From the NCBI GenBank assembly GCA_946480715.1, contig CAMLKK010000011.1, positions 1 to 64,000 of the forward strand: DNA of 64,000 nt, written 5' to 3'. Positions within the stretch are counted from its first letter, which is position 1. The number at the start of each line of letters is the position of its first letter. A program made the translations under genes and the position numbers. The notes beneath the pieces were generated by a model. It saw only the letters and a program-made list of their open reading frames with translations. It searched no databases and was not told where the DNA came from. The DNA comes from an uncultured Bacteriovorax sp. GTDB lineage: Bacteria > Bdellovibrionota > Bacteriovoracia > Bacteriovoracales > Bacteriovoracaceae. Positions 1-9,367 of this stretch are shown piece by piece.

Positions 1-65
1 GTTTCGCTATCCGTGAAGGTGGACGTACGATCGGTGCTGGTACAGTTGCTGAAATTTTAGATTAA
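1..65 (+). CDS. tuf: Elongation factor Tu, C-terminal end (partial)
   Basis: Only the last 20 codons are present, in the frame beginning at base 3 and ending with TAA at 63-65. The peptide contains FAIREGGRTIGAG and ends VAEILD, the very conserved end of EF-Tu domain 3. EF-Tu delivers aminoacyl-tRNA to the ribosome. A tuf gene directly before rpsJ is the common str-S10 order. The 5' part lies outside the window. Confidence 0.95.
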   Translation, partial: FAIREGGRTIGAGTVAEILD

Positions 66-89
66 TTTGAGAAAAACATTTGCGGTCGC

Positions 90-118
90 TTGACAAAGGG
101 CCGCATACAAAATAAAAA
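90..118 (+). promoter_or_regulatory. Candidate sigma-70 promoter for the S10 operon
   Basis: A perfect -35 hexamer TTGACA (90-95) is followed after 17 bases by TAAAAA (113-118), a weak -10. It lies between tuf and rpsJ. The -35 sits in the loop of a short TGCGG/CCGCA inverted repeat (81-85 with 101-105), which may be a weak tuf terminator. Read-through from tuf is also possible. Confidence 0.4.
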
Positions 119-150
119 GTCAAAAACAAAAATAAGGACCGACGTATATT

Positions 151-459
151 ATGAAAGCTACAAGATTAAGAATCAAGCTACGCGCCTATGATCACAAGCT
201 TTTGGACACTTCTGTAAACGAAATCGTTCAAACTGCAAAAGAAACTGGTGCAAGAGTAGCGGGACCAATCCCTCTACCAACTGAAATCAACAAGTTCACA
301 GTTCTTCGTTCTCCGCACATCGATAAAAAATCGCGCGAGCAGTTCGAAATGAGAACTCACAAGCGTCTTGTTGATATCATCGAGCCAACTCAGCAAACAA
401 TTGATCAACTTATGAAGTTGGATTTGTCTTCTGGGGTTGACGTAGAGATCAAGTACTAG
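151..459 (+). CDS. rpsJ: 30S ribosomal protein S10
   Basis: S10 is a 30S head protein and, as NusE, a partner of NusB in antitermination. The 102-residue length is the family norm, and the conserved [13 protein letters not shown] block lies near residues 50-62. An AAGGA sequence lies about 11 bases before the ATG. It is the first gene of the S10 operon, 85 bases after tuf. Confidence 0.97.
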   Translation: MKATRLRIKLRAYDHKLLDTSVNEIVQTAKETGARVAGPIPLPTEINKFTVLRSPHIDKKSREQFEMRTHKRLVDIIEPTQQTIDQLMKLDLSSGVDVEIKY

Positions 460-504
460 TAAAACATACGAACTTTTCGAAACTAAATATTAATAACCAT
501 GTAT

Positions 505-528
505 GCATCCCTTAGACTAGGGTGATGC
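505..528 (+). promoter_or_regulatory. Hairpin in the rpsJ-rplC leader
   Basis: GCAT-CCCT (505-512) can pair with AGGG (519-522) and ATGC (525-528), leaving a two-base TG bulge and a six-base loop. It ends three bases before the rplC Shine-Dalgarno GGAGG (532-536). It could be a translational control or processing site, but no U-tract follows, so it is not an obvious terminator. Function is unproven. Confidence 0.3.
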
Positions 529-541
529 TGTGGAGGAAAAA

Positions 542-1195
542 ATGTCTGACGCAAAAATTGCTTTAGACGCTGTTTATGGCGTTAAAGCAGGAATGACTCG
601 TGTTTTTGATGAAAACGGAAACCACATTCCAGTTACAGTTATCAAAGTTATCCCTAACCTAATCACACAAGTTAAAACCACTGAAAAAGATGGTTACAAC
701 GCTTACCAAGTTGGTTTCGGCGAAAAGCGCGAAGCTCTTCTTAATAAGCCAAACAAGGGTATCCTCGCGAAGGCCGGCGTTTCTCAAAACGTTACAAATT
801 TTTCTGAAATTAAAGCTGAATCAGTAGACGCTGCTAACCTTGGTAAGGAAGTTGATGTTGCTACTTTTACAGCTGGTTCATATGTAGATGTTACAGGTGA
901 ATCTAAAGGTAAAGGCTTCGCCGGTGTTATGAAACGTTATAACTTCCGCGGTGGACCTGCTTCTCACGGTTCTCACTTCCACAGAAGAGTGGGATCTATC
1001 GGTAACAGAGCTACTCCAGGCCGCGTTTTCAAAAATAAGAAAATGCCAGGTCATATGGGTACAGATAAGAAGACAGTACAAAACATCGTAGTTGTTGAAG
1101 TAAATCTAGATAAAGGCTACCTACTCCTTAAAGGGTCAGTACCTGGAGCTAAAGAAGGATTTATTAAAATATCTAAAGCTCTTAAAAAATCATAA
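542..1195 (+). CDS. rplC: 50S ribosomal protein L3
   Basis: L3 is an early-assembly 50S protein reaching toward the peptidyl-transferase centre. Conserved blocks include GKGFAGVMKRYNF, GGPASHGS and GRVFKNKKMPGHMG. The ATG at 542 is chosen over an in-frame GTG at 530 because GGAGG (532-536) sits five bases before 542 and overlaps the GTG. This gives 217 residues, close to the usual 205-215. Confidence 0.95.
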   Translation: MSDAKIALDAVYGVKAGMTRVFDENGNHIPVTVIKVIPNLITQVKTTEKDGYNAYQVGFGEKREALLNKPNKGILAKAGVSQNVTNFSEIKAESVDAANLGKEVDVATFTAGSYVDVTGESKGKGFAGVMKRYNFRGGPASHGSHFHRRVGSIGNRATPGRVFKNKKMPGHMGTDKKTVQNIVVVEVNLDKGYLLLKGSVPGAKEGFIKISKALKKS

Positions 1196-1216
1196 GACGC
1201 AAGGTAGAGGTCGCAA

Positions 1217-1834
1217 ATGACAGAATTAAATGTATTAAATAGTAAATTTGAATCAAAAGAAAAAATAAAAGTAAGTCTTGAGTTCGCTCCAGACGCTATC
1301 AACGTTCCAGTGGTTCACCAAGTTGTTAAAGCAACTCTTGCCTCTAGAAGACAAGGGAATGCTTGTACAAAAGGTAAATCAGAAGTTCGTGGTGGTGGTA
1401 AGAAGCCTTTCAAGCAAAAAGGAACAGGTAACGCTCGTCAAGGGTCTACACGTTCTCCTTTAATGCCAGGTGGTGGTACAGTTTTCGGACCTAAGCCACG
1501 TTCATACGAACAAAAAGTTAATAAGAAAGTTGTTCTTAATGCTCTTAAGTCAGTTCTTGTTGATAAGCACCTAGCTGGTAAATTAACAATCGTTGATACT
1601 CTTACTTCAACTGGTAAGACAAAAGAGATGTACGCTCTTCTAGAGTCAAAAAATCTTTTAAACGCACTAATCGTAACTAACGACTCTGCTAGCTTAGCAA
1701 TCAGAGCTGCTAGAAACATCAGAACTGCAAAAGCTCTTGGTGTTGATAACATGAGCGTTTACGAAGCTGTTAAATATGAAAATTTAATTATGGAAAAGCA
1801 AGCATTCGAAAAACTTGCTAACAAATTGGTGTAA
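1217..1834 (+). CDS. rplD: 50S ribosomal protein L4
   Basis: L4 lines the 50S exit tunnel and in E. coli also represses its own operon by binding the S10 leader. The 205-residue protein has the basic tunnel loop with GTGNARQGSTRSP near residues 74-86. An AGGTAGAGG sequence precedes the ATG. The gene ends two bases before rplW. Confidence 0.97.
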   Translation: MTELNVLNSKFESKEKIKVSLEFAPDAINVPVVHQVVKATLASRRQGNACTKGKSEVRGGGKKPFKQKGTGNARQGSTRSPLMPGGGTVFGPKPRSYEQKVNKKVVLNALKSVLVDKHLAGKLTIVDTLTSTGKTKEMYALLESKNLLNALIVTNDSASLAIRAARNIRTAKALGVDNMSVYEAVKYENLIMEKQAFEKLANKLV

Positions 1835-1836
1835 TC

Positions 1837-2127
1837 ATGGCTGCAATTAACGACGTATTAGTAAAACCTCTTATTTCTGAAAAAATCGCAATCGCAACTG
1901 AAGCAAACAATCGCTACGGTTTCGTTGTGAATCTTAAAGCAAATAAGAATCAAATCAAAAACGCAATTGAGTCTTTCTACGATGTGAAAGTTGTAAGTGT
2001 AAAAACTGCAGTTATCCCAGGTAAAGTAAAAAGAACTGCAAAGTCTATGAAGAAGACTTCTTCTTATAAGAAAGCTCTTGTTCAATTGGCAGCAGGACAA
2101 AAGATTGAGTTTTTCAAAGGAATCTAA
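1837..2127 (+). CDS. rplW: 50S ribosomal protein L23
   Basis: L23 sits at the exit tunnel and docks trigger factor and SRP. The 96-residue protein starts with the typical VLVKPLISEKI block (residues 8-18). It begins two bases after rplD, so translational coupling is likely. The extended hairpin region (YDVKVVSVKT) is intact. Confidence 0.96.
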   Translation: MAAINDVLVKPLISEKIAIATEANNRYGFVVNLKANKNQIKNAIESFYDVKVVSVKTAVIPGKVKRTAKSMKKTSSYKKALVQLAAGQKIEFFKGI

Positions 2128-2153
2128 TTTTTAAAGATTTTTAAGGAATAATT

Positions 2154-2978
2154 ATGGGAATTACAAAATTTAAACCAGTCACACCTACGCTTAGAAAAAA
2201 GCAGGTTATGAACTCTAAAGACCTTACTAAAGGCGTAGAGATTCCATCAAACCTACTTGCTGTAAAAAAATCAAAAGCTGGTCGTAACAACGACGGCCGC
2301 ATTACAACTCGTCACCATGGTGGCGGTGTAAAACAAAAATACAGAATCATCGACTTCAAGAGAAATAAGCTTGAAGTACCAGCAACTGTTAAAGCTATCT
2401 GTTACGATCCAAACAGAACATGTAACATCGCTTTAATCGTTTATGCTGATGGTGCAACTAACTTCATCCTAGCTCCATTAGGATTGTCAGTTGGTGATTC
2501 AATCATTTCATCTGCATCAGCGGATATCAAAGTTGGAAACGCTAAACTTCTAAGTGATATTCCAATCGGTACACTTGTTCACAACGTTGAACTTAACCCA
2601 GGTGCAGGCGGACAAATCGCTCGTTCAGCTGGATCTTACGTTCAAGTTATGGCGAAAGAAGGCGAAATCGTTCTTCTAAGAATGCCATCAGGTGAATTAA
2701 GAAGAGTAAAAAGCAACTGTCGCGCAACAATCGGACAAGTTGGTAACCTAGACCACGAAAAAGTTAACCGCGGTAAAGCTGGTATCACAAGAAAGCTTGG
2801 TATCAGACCTACAGTTCGCGGTGTATCTATGAACCCTGTTGATCACCCGTTGGGAGGTGGTGAAGGTAGAACTTCTGGTGGACGTCACCCAGTGACTCCA
2901 TGGGGATTACCTACTCGTGGATACAAAACTCGTAAGAATAAGAGAACTGATAAATTTATCGTTAAGAGAAGAAAGTAA
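2154..2978 (+). CDS. rplB: 50S ribosomal protein L2
   Basis: L2 is a core 50S protein needed for subunit association and peptidyl transfer. The 274-residue length is normal. The C-terminal signature [18 protein letters not shown] carries the conserved His, and [18 protein letters not shown] lies near residue 53. An AAGGA sequence precedes the ATG. Confidence 0.98.
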   Translation: MGITKFKPVTPTLRKKQVMNSKDLTKGVEIPSNLLAVKKSKAGRNNDGRITTRHHGGGVKQKYRIIDFKRNKLEVPATVKAICYDPNRTCNIALIVYADGATNFILAPLGLSVGDSIISSASADIKVGNAKLLSDIPIGTLVHNVELNPGAGGQIARSAGSYVQVMAKEGEIVLLRMPSGELRRVKSNCRATIGQVGNLDHEKVNRGKAGITRKLGIRPTVRGVSMNPVDHPLGGGEGRTSGGRHPVTPWGLPTRGYKTRKNKRTDKFIVKRRK

Positions 2979-2997
2979 GTAATTAGGGAGTAATAAA

Positions 2998-3282
2998 ATG
3001 GCTCGTTCATTAAAGAAGGGACCTTTCGTTGATACACATTTGCTTAAGAAAGTTGCAGCTATCGCAAACGATAGCAACAAAGCAAGCAAAGTTATTAAGA
3101 CATGGTCACGTCGTTCAACAGTAGTACCTGAATTTATCGGGATCACGTTTGCTGTACACAACGGGAAAAAATTTGTTCCTGTTTATGTAACTGACAACAT
3201 GATTGGCCATAAGCTTGGTGAATTTTCTATCACTAGAACTTTCCACGGGCACGGCGCTGATAAGAAAGTAGCTAAGAAATAA
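2998..3282 (+). CDS. rpsS: 30S ribosomal protein S19
   Basis: S19 works with S13 at the top of the 30S head. The 94-residue protein has [10 protein letters not shown] at its start and [16 protein letters not shown] toward the end, both family hallmarks. AGGGAG lies before the ATG. It sits between rplB and rplV as in most bacteria. Confidence 0.98.
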   Translation: MARSLKKGPFVDTHLLKKVAAIANDSNKASKVIKTWSRRSTVVPEFIGITFAVHNGKKFVPVYVTDNMIGHKLGEFSITRTFHGHGADKKVAKK

Positions 3283-3301
3283 TTAATTTGGAGAGGGGCT
3301 T

Positions 3302-3637
3302 ATGTCCGTTAAAGTAAAATTAAACAACGTTGGAATCGCACCAAGAAAAATTAGACAAGTTTGCGACCTTGTTAGAAACAAGAAAGCTTCTGAAGCAATC
3401 AAAATCTTAAGATTTTGTGAGAAGAAAGAAATTGCTATCGCACTTACAAAGCTAATCAACAGTGGTCTAGCGATCGCTAACGAAGCAAACAAGTACGATC
3501 TAGATAATCTAGTTGTTGGAACAATCTTCACAGACGAAGGACCAATGCTTAAGAGAATCATGCCAAGAGCTCAAGGTCGCGCTTATAAAATTAGAAAAAG
3601 AACAAGTCACGTTACAGTGGTTTTAAAAGAAGCATAG
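3302..3637 (+). CDS. rplV: 50S ribosomal protein L22
   Basis: L22 forms part of the exit-tunnel constriction. The 111-residue protein has the N-terminal block GIAPRKIRQVCDLVR and the C-terminal hairpin region MPRAQGRAYKIRKRTSHVTV, where macrolide-resistance changes occur in other bacteria. GGAGAGGGG precedes the ATG. It is followed after 10 bases by rpsC. Confidence 0.97.
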   Translation: MSVKVKLNNVGIAPRKIRQVCDLVRNKKASEAIKILRFCEKKEIAIALTKLINSGLAIANEANKYDLDNLVVGTIFTDEGPMLKRIMPRAQGRAYKIRKRTSHVTVVLKEA

Positions 3638-3647
3638 GAAGGGATAA

Positions 3648-4274
3648 ATGGGACAAAAAGTACATCCTTACGGTTTTAGATTAGGTTATATCAAAGGTTG
3701 GCACTCAAGCTGGTACGCCAAAGATAGATATGCTGAACTTCTTCATGAAGATCTAAAAATGAGAACTTATATTGAGAAGAACATGAAAGCCGCTGCTGTA
3801 GCAAGCATCGACATTTCTCGTACCTCTGATCAAGTTAAGGTAACCGTAAATACAGCTAAACCTGGAATTGCTATCGGTAAAAAAGGTACAGGGATCGAAA
3901 AAATCCGTAACGACCTTAAAAAAATGACTACTGGAACTTTAATTTTCAACATCGCTGAAGTTAAAAGACCAGATGCAGACGCTAAGCTTATCGCTGAAAA
4001 CATCGCTTCTCAGCTTGAGAAACGTGTAGCTTTCAGAAGAGCAATGAAAAAAGTTATGCAATCAGCTTTCAGAGCTGGTGTTAAAGGGATCAAAGTTAGA
4101 ACTTCAGGTCGTCTTGGTGGTGCTGAGATGGCAAGAACTGAAGGGTACGCTGAAAGAAAAGTCCCTCTTCATACTTTAAGAGCAGATATCGACTACAACA
4201 CAGCTGAAGCAATGACTACTTACGGAATCATTGGTGTAAAAGTTTGGGTTTATAAGGGCGAGATCTATAAATAG
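3648..4274 (+). CDS. rpsC: 30S ribosomal protein S3
   Basis: S3 lies at the mRNA entry site of the 30S subunit. A KH domain with the loop [15 protein letters not shown] is near residues 73-87, and the C-terminal domain has [16 protein letters not shown]. At 208 residues it is shorter than E. coli S3 (233) because it lacks the long C-terminal tail. AGGAAGGG precedes the ATG. Confidence 0.98.
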   Translation: MGQKVHPYGFRLGYIKGWHSSWYAKDRYAELLHEDLKMRTYIEKNMKAAAVASIDISRTSDQVKVTVNTAKPGIAIGKKGTGIEKIRNDLKKMTTGTLIFNIAEVKRPDADAKLIAENIASQLEKRVAFRRAMKKVMQSAFRAGVKGIKVRTSGRLGGAEMARTEGYAERKVPLHTLRADIDYNTAEAMTTYGIIGVKVWVYKGEIYK

Positions 4275-4304
4275 GTTTTATAGAATTTTAAATAGAGGTT
4301 ACTC

Positions 4305-4724
4305 ATGTTAAGTCCTAAAAGAGTTAGATTTAGAAAACAACAAAAAGGAAGAATGACTGGTGCTGCTAACCGCGGAAATACACTAGTGTTCGGTGAATAT
4401 GGTCTTCAAGCTACAGGTTGTGGATATATCACAAACAGACAAATTGAAGCTGCTCGTATCGCGATTTCAAGAAAAATGAAGCGCGGTGGAAATATGTGGA
4501 TCAAAATCTTCCCAGATAAGTCGCTTTCAAGAAAGCCGGCTGAAGTACGTATGGGTGGCGGTAAAGGTTCTCCAGAAACTTGGGTAGCAGTTATCAGACC
4601 AGGAAGAATTTTATTTGAAGTAGGCGGCCTTGAAGAAGGTGTTAGTTTAGATGCTCTAAAGCTAGCAATGTATAAATTGCCTATAAAAACTAAAATAGTT
4701 AAGAAAGAAGCCTTGTCTAATTAA
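4305..4724 (+). CDS. rplP: 50S ribosomal protein L16
   Basis: L16 helps place tRNA in the A and P sites. The 139-residue protein begins [16 protein letters not shown] and has [20 protein letters not shown] near residues 82-101, both signature regions. AGAGG stands eight bases before the ATG. Confidence 0.97.
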   Translation: MLSPKRVRFRKQQKGRMTGAANRGNTLVFGEYGLQATGCGYITNRQIEAARIAISRKMKRGGNMWIKIFPDKSLSRKPAEVRMGGGKGSPETWVAVIRPGRILFEVGGLEEGVSLDALKLAMYKLPIKTKIVKKEALSN

Positions 4725-4772
4725 AAAAAAGATGCAATAAGGCGCAGACATAAATTTATTTTTGGACACACT

Positions 4773-4964
4773 ATGATCACATTAGATGACGTAAAAAAAC
4801 TTAATCAAAAAGAAGTTGGAAAAAAACTTGTTGAACTTAAAAAAGAGCTTCTAACTCTTAAGATCCAAGCTGCTGTTTCTGGGACTGAAAAGCCACATAG
4901 AAAGCAACTTCTTAAAAAAGACATTGCTAGACTTTTGACTTTTAGCAAACAGCTAACCAAATAG
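4773..4964 (+). CDS. rpmC: 50S ribosomal protein L29
   Basis: L29 is a small two-helix 50S protein near the tunnel exit. The 63-residue protein has the usual LVELKKELLTLKIQ helix and KKDIARLLTF near the end. Its ribosome binding site is weak (GGA eight bases before the ATG) compared with neighbours, so expression may rely on coupling to rplP, 48 bases upstream. Confidence 0.93.
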   Translation: MITLDDVKKLNQKEVGKKLVELKKELLTLKIQAAVSGTEKPHRKQLLKKDIARLLTFSKQLTK

Positions 4965-4974
4965 GATATTGATA

Positions 4975-5226
4975 ATGAGCGAAGTAAAAAAGACATTCAA
5001 AAAGACACTAGACGGAACAGTTGTTAGCGATAAGAACGAAAAGACAATTGTTGTTAAAGTTACAAGAAGATTCAAAGATGGCGCTTACAGCAAATTCGTA
5101 AGTACATCTAAGAAGTACCACGTACACGATGAAGCTTCAAAAGCTAAAATCGGTGACGCTGTTACAATCATCGAGTCACGTCCGTATTCGAAATTAAAGA
5201 AATGGGAATTGTTAAAAGTTAACTAA
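4975..5226 (+). CDS. rpsQ: 30S ribosomal protein S17
   Basis: S17 is an OB-fold 16S rRNA-binding protein. The protein is 83 residues from the ATG at 4975. A TTG at 4969 is in frame but is too close to the AGGA at 4963-4966 to be the likely start. The [17 protein letters not shown] core and [20 protein letters not shown] block are typical. Confidence 0.95.
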   Translation: MSEVKKTFKKTLDGTVVSDKNEKTIVVKVTRRFKDGAYSKFVSTSKKYHVHDEASKAKIGDAVTIIESRPYSKLKKWELLKVN

Positions 5227-5237
5227 GGGATAAAGTT

Positions 5238-5606
5238 ATGATCCAAATGCAAACTAATCTAGAGGTAGCAGATAACTCTGGAGCAAAAATGGTTAGATGT
5301 TTCAAGGTTCTTGGGGGTTCTAAAAGAACTTCTGCAGGAATTGGAGATATTATCGTAGTAGCGGTTCAACAAGCTGTTACTGGCGGTAAAGTTAAAAAGG
5401 GTGATGTTAAAAAAGCAGTAATCGTAAGAACTGTTTACCCAATCAGAAGAGAAGATGGATCATACATCCAATTCGATACAAACAGTGTTGTTATCATCAA
5501 CAACGCTAATGAGCCAATTGGTACTCGTATTTTTGGGCCAGTTGCTAGAGAGCTAAGAGGAAAGAACTTCACAAAGATCTGTTCTCTCGCTCCAGAAGTT
5601 CTTTAA
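5238..5606 (+). CDS. rplN: 50S ribosomal protein L14
   Basis: L14 contacts the 30S subunit in intersubunit bridges. The 122-residue protein starts [17 protein letters not shown], the family signature, and ends with [27 protein letters not shown] precedes the ATG. It is the first spc-type gene but lies only 11 bases after rpsQ, with no terminator, so S10 and spc appear to be one transcription unit. Confidence 0.98.
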   Translation: MIQMQTNLEVADNSGAKMVRCFKVLGGSKRTSAGIGDIIVVAVQQAVTGGKVKKGDVKKAVIVRTVYPIRREDGSYIQFDTNSVVIINNANEPIGTRIFGPVARELRGKNFTKICSLAPEVL

Positions 5607-5629
5607 CAGTCGTAGGTAGGTTGTAGTTT

Positions 5630-5941
5630 ATGAAAAAGTTAAAAGTTAATGATGAAGTTGTTGTAACTACCGGTAGCAATGCAGGGAAAACAGGAAAAAT
5701 TCTTTCTCTAAATAGAAAGACAAGTAAAGTTGTTGTTGAAGGTGTGAACGAAGTTAAGCGTTCAGTTAAGCCAAACCAACAAAATCCAGAAGGCGGATTC
5801 GTAACAAAGAATCTTCCGCTTCATGCAAGCAATGTATCTTTAATCAGCCCAAAAACTAAGAAACCTACAAAGGTTAAGTTCACTGCTGGAAAAGATAACA
5901 AAAAGCAGAGAGTTTCTAAAAAGTGTGGCGCTGTAATTTAA
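5630..5941 (+). CDS. rplX: 50S ribosomal protein L24
   Basis: L24 starts 50S assembly. The 103-residue protein carries the N-terminal KOW motif (residues 6-30, VVVTTGSNAGKTGKILS). The C-terminal RVSKKCGAVI matches the family ending. The ribosome binding site is the weak AGGTTG about nine bases before the ATG. Confidence 0.96.
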   Translation: MKKLKVNDEVVVTTGSNAGKTGKILSLNRKTSKVVVEGVNEVKRSVKPNQQNPEGGFVTKNLPLHASNVSLISPKTKKPTKVKFTAGKDNKKQRVSKKCGAVI

Positions 5942-5954
5942 TTAGGGAATTTAT

Positions 5955-6494
5955 ATGAGCAGAATGAAAGACATATACAGAAAAGAAGTTGTACCAGCAC
6001 TAGTAAAAAAATTTGGATATGATAACGTCCACAGAATTCCTAAGATCGAAAAAATCGTAGTGAACTGTGTAACAAAAGACGCAGTATCAAACTCTAAAGT
6101 TGTTGACTCAATCGTAAACGATTTAGCAGCAATTACTGGTCAAAAACCAGTTGTAGCTAGAGCTAAAACTTCAATCGCATCATTTAAAGTAAGAGAAGGT
6201 ATGCCACTAGGTGCTTCTGTTACTCTTAGAGGCGAAAAGATGTATGAATTTCTTGATAGATTGATTTCGATCTCGCTTCCACGTGTACGTGACTTTAGAG
6301 GTGTTTCTTCTAAGGGATTCGACGGTAAAGGTAACTACACTTTAGGTCTAAAAGAGCAGATCATCTTTCCTGAAATCAACTACGATAAAGTTGATAAGAT
6401 CAGAGGCTTAGGGATTTCTATCGTTACGACTGCACAGACTAACGATGAAGGAAGAGAGCTATTAACATTGATTGGAATGCCTTTTAGAAAATAA
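5955..6494 (+). CDS. rplE: 50S ribosomal protein L5
   Basis: L5 binds 5S rRNA in the central protuberance. The 179-residue length is standard. It shows [30 protein letters not shown] and [20 protein letters not shown], all family blocks. AGGG lies nine bases upstream of the ATG. Confidence 0.98.
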   Translation: MSRMKDIYRKEVVPALVKKFGYDNVHRIPKIEKIVVNCVTKDAVSNSKVVDSIVNDLAAITGQKPVVARAKTSIASFKVREGMPLGASVTLRGEKMYEFLDRLISISLPRVRDFRGVSSKGFDGKGNYTLGLKEQIIFPEINYDKVDKIRGLGISIVTTAQTNDEGRELLTLIGMPFRK

Positions 6495-6505
6495 TGGAGT
6501 TATAA

Positions 6506-6691
6506 ATGGCTAGATTAGCTAAAATTATCGCGAACGAAAAGAAACCTAAGTTTAAAGTAAGACATAGAAATAGATGTGAGCACTGTGGAAGACCAAGAGC
6601 TTTCATTAGAATGTTCAAACTTTGCAGAGTATGCTTCAGAGGACTTTCTCTAAAAGGAATGGTTCCAGGCGTAACGAAGTCAAGCTGGTAA
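6506..6691 (+). CDS. rpsN: 30S ribosomal protein S14, zinc-binding type
   Basis: This 61-residue S14 is the short zinc-ribbon form, with CxxC pairs at residues 24/27 and 40/43 and the RHRNRCEHCGRPRAF region. The longer zinc-free form (about 100 residues) is typical of E. coli. If the genome has a second rpsN, a zinc-dependent switch is possible, but none is seen here. TGGAG precedes the ATG. Confidence 0.97.
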   Translation: MARLAKIIANEKKPKFKVRHRNRCEHCGRPRAFIRMFKLCRVCFRGLSLKGMVPGVTKSSW

Positions 6692-6712
6692 TTAGTAATT
6701 TAAGAGGAAAAT

Positions 6713-7096
6713 ATGCAAACAGATCCAATTTCAAACATGCTAACTATCATCCGTAACGGAGTTAGCGCTGGCCATGAAAAAGTAGAATTTCCAGCTAGCA
6801 AAATTAAGGCAGCAATTTGTAAAGTTTTAAAAGACGAAGGTTATATCAAGTCTTTCAAGATCGTAGCGAAAGCTCCAAATGATATCAAAATCAAAGTTGC
6901 TCTTAAAGAAGGTGCAATTGTTGGGTTAAGCAGAGTTTCAAGACCAGGCTTACGTAGATATAGTGACTATGAATCTTTCAAACGCGTAATGAGTGGTTTG
7001 GGTGTTTCTGTAGTTTCTACTTCTAAAGGCGTTATGTCTTCACGTGAAGCTAAGAAAAATAAAGTGGGCGGGGAAGTTCTCTGCAACGTTTGGTAG
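6713..7096 (+). CDS. rpsH: 30S ribosomal protein S8
   Basis: S8 binds the central domain of 16S rRNA and in E. coli represses the spc operon. The 127-residue protein has DPISNMLTIIRNG at the start and STSKGVMSSREAKKNKVGGE near the end, a signature. AGAGGAAA precedes the ATG. Confidence 0.98.
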   Translation: MQTDPISNMLTIIRNGVSAGHEKVEFPASKIKAAICKVLKDEGYIKSFKIVAKAPNDIKIKVALKEGAIVGLSRVSRPGLRRYSDYESFKRVMSGLGVSVVSTSKGVMSSREAKKNKVGGEVLCNVW

Positions 7097-7107
7097 GAGT
7101 TTGAGTC

Positions 7108-7650
7108 ATGTCACGTATTGGTAAACATCCAGTAAATGTTCCTGAGAAAGTTGAAGTTACTATCAAAGGTGACCTAATTACTGTAAAAGGTGCTAAGGGC
7201 ACTTTAACACATAAATTTAATAAGCACGTAACTGTAACTCTTGAAGGGAAAGCAGTAACGGTAAAGCCAGTTGATGATTCTGCAGAAGCAAGATCACAAT
7301 GGGGAACAGCTCGTACTCTAGTAAGCAATATGGTAACAGGTGTTAGCACTGGTTTCGTAAAGTCTTTAGAGTTCAACGGAGTTGGTTATAAAGCAGCAGT
7401 TTCTGGAACAACACTTCAATTGAGCTTAGGTTATTCTCACTCAATTGATTTCCCACTTCCTGCTGGAATCACAGCTAAAGTTAACAAGAACCAAATCGAT
7501 ATCGAAGGTTCAAACAAAGAACTAGTTGGGCAAGTAGCAGCTAAAGTTAGATCATTCAGAGAGCCTGAACCATACAAAGGGAAAGGTGTTAAATACACGA
7601 CTGAGACAATTATTAGAAAAGCTGGTAAAGCTGGTGGTAAGGGTAAGTAA
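7108..7650 (+). CDS. rplF: 50S ribosomal protein L6
   Basis: L6 sits near the GTPase-associated centre of the 50S subunit. The 180-residue protein has two L6 repeats. The signature EPYKGKGVKY is at about residues 152-161. AGGAG lies eight bases before the ATG, and the gene follows rpsH by 11 bases. Confidence 0.98.
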   Translation: MSRIGKHPVNVPEKVEVTIKGDLITVKGAKGTLTHKFNKHVTVTLEGKAVTVKPVDDSAEARSQWGTARTLVSNMVTGVSTGFVKSLEFNGVGYKAAVSGTTLQLSLGYSHSIDFPLPAGITAKVNKNQIDIEGSNKELVGQVAAKVRSFREPEPYKGKGVKYTTETIIRKAGKAGGKGK

Positions 7651-7680
7651 TAAGTAAGTAATTACTAAGCGGGAATAAAT

Positions 7681-8055
7681 ATGAGAAAGCCATACGGTAA
7701 GATTGCAAACGAAAAAGATGCACAGAGACTTAGAAAAAGACTGTCAATCAGAAACAAGATCAGTGGAACTTCTGAGAGACCTCGTATTTGTGCAGTAAAG
7801 TCTAACAAGCACATTTCAGTTCAAGTTATTGATGACACTAAATCAGTAAGCTTGTTCACAGTTAGTACTTTTGGAAAAGATGCTGCAGCTGAAAGCTGTA
7901 ACATTGAAGGTGCTAAAAAAGTTGGGGCAAAAGTTGCTACTATGCTGAAGAAAAATAACCTGAACGCTGCTGTTTTTGATAGAGCTGGGTATAAGTACAC
8001 AGGCGTAATCGCGGCACTTGTTCAAAGTATTAGAGAAAGCGGAATACAGGTTTAG
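7681..8055 (+). CDS. rplR: 50S ribosomal protein L18
   Basis: L18 binds 5S rRNA beside L5. The 124-residue protein has the [15 protein letters not shown] basic start, [20 protein letters not shown] and [23 protein letters not shown], all typical. The ribosome binding site is GCGGGA, six bases before the ATG. Confidence 0.97.
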   Translation: MRKPYGKIANEKDAQRLRKRLSIRNKISGTSERPRICAVKSNKHISVQVIDDTKSVSLFTVSTFGKDAAAESCNIEGAKKVGAKVATMLKKNNLNAAVFDRAGYKYTGVIAALVQSIRESGIQV

Positions 8056-8063
8056 GAGATCAT

Positions 8064-8666
8064 ATGTCTGAAGAAATTTCTGTAATTGAAGAATTTGAAA
8101 CTGAAGCTGGTAATAAAAAAGGCCCGCGCGGTAAAAAAGGTGACGGTGCTCCTCCAAAGAAGAAAGCTCCTGGAACAGGAACTGAACTAGAAGAGAGAGT
8201 TGTTGCTGTAAACAGAGTAGCAAAAGTTGTTAAGGGTGGTAGAAGATTTTCTTTCTCAGCTCTAATGATCGTTGGTGATAAAAAAGGAAAAGTTGGATAC
8301 GGACTTGGGAAAGCTAAGGAAGTTCCAGAAGCTATCAGAAAGGCAACTCAAGAAGCTTATAAAATGATGATCGATGTTCCTCTTGATAACGGAACAATTC
8401 CTCATGAGATCATGGGTGAATTCGATGCTGGTAAAATCCTTTTCAAGCCAGCTGCAGAAGGTACTGGGGTTAAGGCTGCTGGTGCTTGTCGTTCAATTCT
8501 TGAACTTGCAGGTGTTAGAAATGTATTAACAAAATCTCTTCGTGGAAATAACCCACACAACATCGTTAAAGCAACTTTCAAAGCTCTTAAAGAGTTAAGA
8601 TCAGTTGAAGCGATCGCTAAAGCAAGAGATAAAGACGTTAAAGGTCTTAGAGCAAAAAATAATTAG
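8064..8666 (+). CDS. rpsE: 30S ribosomal protein S5 with an N-terminal extension
   Basis: S5 helps mRNA unwinding and decoding accuracy. The conserved part starts near residue 43 ([20 protein letters not shown]) and runs to the end (200 residues against about 166 in E. coli). The first 40 residues are an acidic stretch followed by a Lys/Gly/Pro-rich segment, unlike the short E. coli start. AGGAG six bases before the ATG supports the long start. Confidence 0.96.
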   Translation: MSEEISVIEEFETEAGNKKGPRGKKGDGAPPKKKAPGTGTELEERVVAVNRVAKVVKGGRRFSFSALMIVGDKKGKVGYGLGKAKEVPEAIRKATQEAYKMMIDVPLDNGTIPHEIMGEFDAGKILFKPAAEGTGVKAAGACRSILELAGVRNVLTKSLRGNNPHNIVKATFKALKELRSVEAIAKARDKDVKGLRAKNN

Positions 8667-8674
8667 GAATTTTT

Positions 8675-8863
8675 ATGGCTAAAACATCTTCAAAATTAAA
8701 AGTTAAACTTGTTAAAGGCTTAGCTGGTACGACTGAAAAAGTTCAGGCAAACGTACGTGGTCTAGGTTTAAGAAAAGTTGGCCAAACTTCTGAGCTTGAA
8801 AACACTCCAAGCGTAAGAGGAATGGTTAAAAAAATTATCCACATGTTGGAAGTAAAAGAATAA
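8675..8863 (+). CDS. rpmD: 50S ribosomal protein L30
   Basis: L30 is a small 50S protein absent from some bacterial lineages. The 62-residue protein has the GLGLRKVGQTSELENTPSVR block. AGGAATTTTT lies before the ATG. Its place between rpsE and rplO is the usual one. Confidence 0.95.
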   Translation: MAKTSSKLKVKLVKGLAGTTEKVQANVRGLGLRKVGQTSELENTPSVRGMVKKIIHMLEVKE

Positions 8864-8897
8864 CTAATTGTTCGTTAGGTTATAGAGGAAATTGTAT

Positions 8898-9350
8898 ATG
8901 TTGACGTTGAATAATCTACAAAGCCCAAAAGGTGCTAATAGAAATACAAAAAGACTTGGTCGCGGACAAGGTTCTGGTCAAGGTACTCAGGCCGGTAAAG
9001 GTCACAAAGGACAAAAAGCTAGAAAAAGCGGTCACGTGAGATCAGGGTTTGAAGGTAACAACCTTCCTCTATACATGAGACTTCCTAAGCGTGGATTTAA
9101 CAACATGAAGTTCGCTGATGCTTACGCTGTTGTTACTCTTGAGAACATTGAAGCGAAGTTTGCTAAAGGCGAAATCGTTAATAGAGAGTCACTAATTACT
9201 AAGGGACTTCTATCTGGCCAAGATAAAAACCTAAATATCAAAATTATTGGGTGCATTCCTCTAACTAAAGCTTTAACATTTCAGGAAATATCAAAATTTT
9301 CTAAGAAAGCTCTTGAATCAATCAAGAACGCATCTGGAATGGTTAACTAG
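8898..9350 (+). CDS. rplO: 50S ribosomal protein L15
   Basis: L15 is a late-assembly 50S protein. The 150-residue protein shows KRLGRGQGSGQGTQAGKGHK and LPKRGFNN, typical of the basic Gly-rich N-terminus. The ATG at 8898 is preferred over a TTG at 8892 because GAGGA (8885-8889) is eight bases from the ATG and only two from the TTG. Confidence 0.96.
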   Translation: MLTLNNLQSPKGANRNTKRLGRGQGSGQGTQAGKGHKGQKARKSGHVRSGFEGNNLPLYMRLPKRGFNNMKFADAYAVVTLENIEAKFAKGEIVNRESLITKGLLSGQDKNLNIKIIGCIPLTKALTFQEISKFSKKALESIKNASGMVN

Positions 9351-9367
9351 TTTAGGAAGAATTGCCA

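Noticed and set aside
530..1195. L3 starting from the GTG at 530
   Set aside because: GGAGG overlaps that GTG and is correctly placed only for the ATG at 542.
1438..1752. Minus-strand frame inside rplD, and many similar antisense frames in the ribosomal region
   Set aside because: These are shadows of strongly conserved genes on the other strand, without ribosome binding sites or known motifs.
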